Below, piece after piece: positions 63,579 through 64,000 of a stretch of DNA of 64,000 nucleotides. The stretch is taken from assembly GCA_934045075.1 (NCBI GenBank), contig OW203721.1:1610478-1674477 (forward strand), in the 5' to 3' direction. Every line of letters begins with the position of its first letter. Within the stretch, counting starts at the first letter, position 1. The translations under genes and the position numbers were made by a program. The notes below the pieces were generated by a model. That model did no database searches, had not been told where the DNA came from, and saw only the letters and a list, made by a program, of their open reading frames with translations. Source of the stretch: Yponomeuta sedellus (taxonomy: Eukaryota > Arthropoda > Insecta > Lepidoptera > Yponomeutidae).

Positions 63579-63710
63579 ACCCAGTTTCTGAATTGAGAAT
63601 TTAACTAAGTAAAGAGCGTGCTCTTTTCTGAGAAATTCGACGAGTGAGCATTAAACTTTACTATTTACTTAAAGAAATTGTCAGTTCGGAAACTGGCCCT
63701 TAGCGAAAAC
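63579..63710. repeat. 'cagtttctgaattgagaatt' MITE, copy 3
   Basis: 'cccagtttctgaattgagaa' to 'gtcagttcggaaactggccc'. The inverted ends are plain in this copy. Confidence 0.7.
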
Positions 63711-64000
63711 ATTTGTGTGCGGAAACGGCATAATTTAACTTTGCCTTGCCGTGTAATCGTGTACTTGTGTACTTTCAATGTACCAAGAGCTCTTCGTAGT
63801 TCGTATCCTTCAGAACCTCCTAGTCAGGGCTTCATGGGTAGCCCCACTTCACGTCATAAATATAGACAATGTAACTTTTGTACGATATTTCATTTAAAAG
63901 TTGTAAGGTCAGTAAATATACTAAAATATACTAAAACAGTTCTTTAGGAGAATAAGAGTGCAAAGTTGAATAAAAAAAAATTATTCGTTTTTTAATTATG

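Noticed and set aside
1..64000. CRISPR array, prophage, operon or bacterial defence system
   Set aside because: No regularly spaced identical repeats and no dense same-strand genes. Introns, SINEs and mariners show this is insect nuclear DNA.

Overview
The window reads as nuclear genomic DNA of a lepidopteran insect (most likely a moth). It is AT-rich, the genes are small exons separated by kilobase introns, and the repeats are of lepidopteran type: tRNA-like SINEs, LINE tails ending in ATGT microsatellites, mariner debris and the many short 'taggtaggt' stretches. There is no bacterial operon, phage, CRISPR array or rRNA. Almost all open frames longer than 60 codons are chance or repeat-derived. 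The real coding sequence lies in short GC-richer exons, found here by joining splice sites and reading phases.

Right half, + strand: a five-exon gene at 44.5-62.3 kb encodes the transcription factor Deaf1, with an N-terminal SAND domain (KDWK motif), a basic NLS, a coiled-coil segment and a C-terminal MYND zinc finger. All five exons join in phase to 451 residues. Four long introns are packed with mobile elements.

Centre and left, - strand: starting 2.1 kb upstream of Deaf1 and divergent from it, eight phase-compatible exons (42.5 to 33.8 kb) encode a protein I cannot name, with three CUE/UBA-like modules. Two or three further - strand exons at 27.9, 18.5 and 17.3 kb share the same style and join in phase to each other. 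They probably form the C-terminal part of the same gene, but one exon linking them to the CUE part is missing. The last exon is duplicated in tandem at 17.0 kb and the copy has an open frame.

Far left, + strand: a terminal exon at 12.6 kb ends in a class I PDZ-ligand-like tail (SQTEV). A less certain exon lies at 5.9 kb. A mariner transposase N-terminus is cut by the window edge at position 1.

The rest is transposon-derived. It includes a 5S-rRNA-derived SINE family (about ten copies), at least four tRNA-like SINE families, and a foldback family whose inverted arms each carry a tRNA-like A box/B box unit. There are several MITEs with clear target-site duplications, a broken mariner nested in a larger inverted-repeat element, LINE 3' ends and many perfect hairpins. 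I see no new multi-gene system. The least ordinary signals are the unnamed CUE gene with its duplicated last exon, and the tRNA-armed foldback family.
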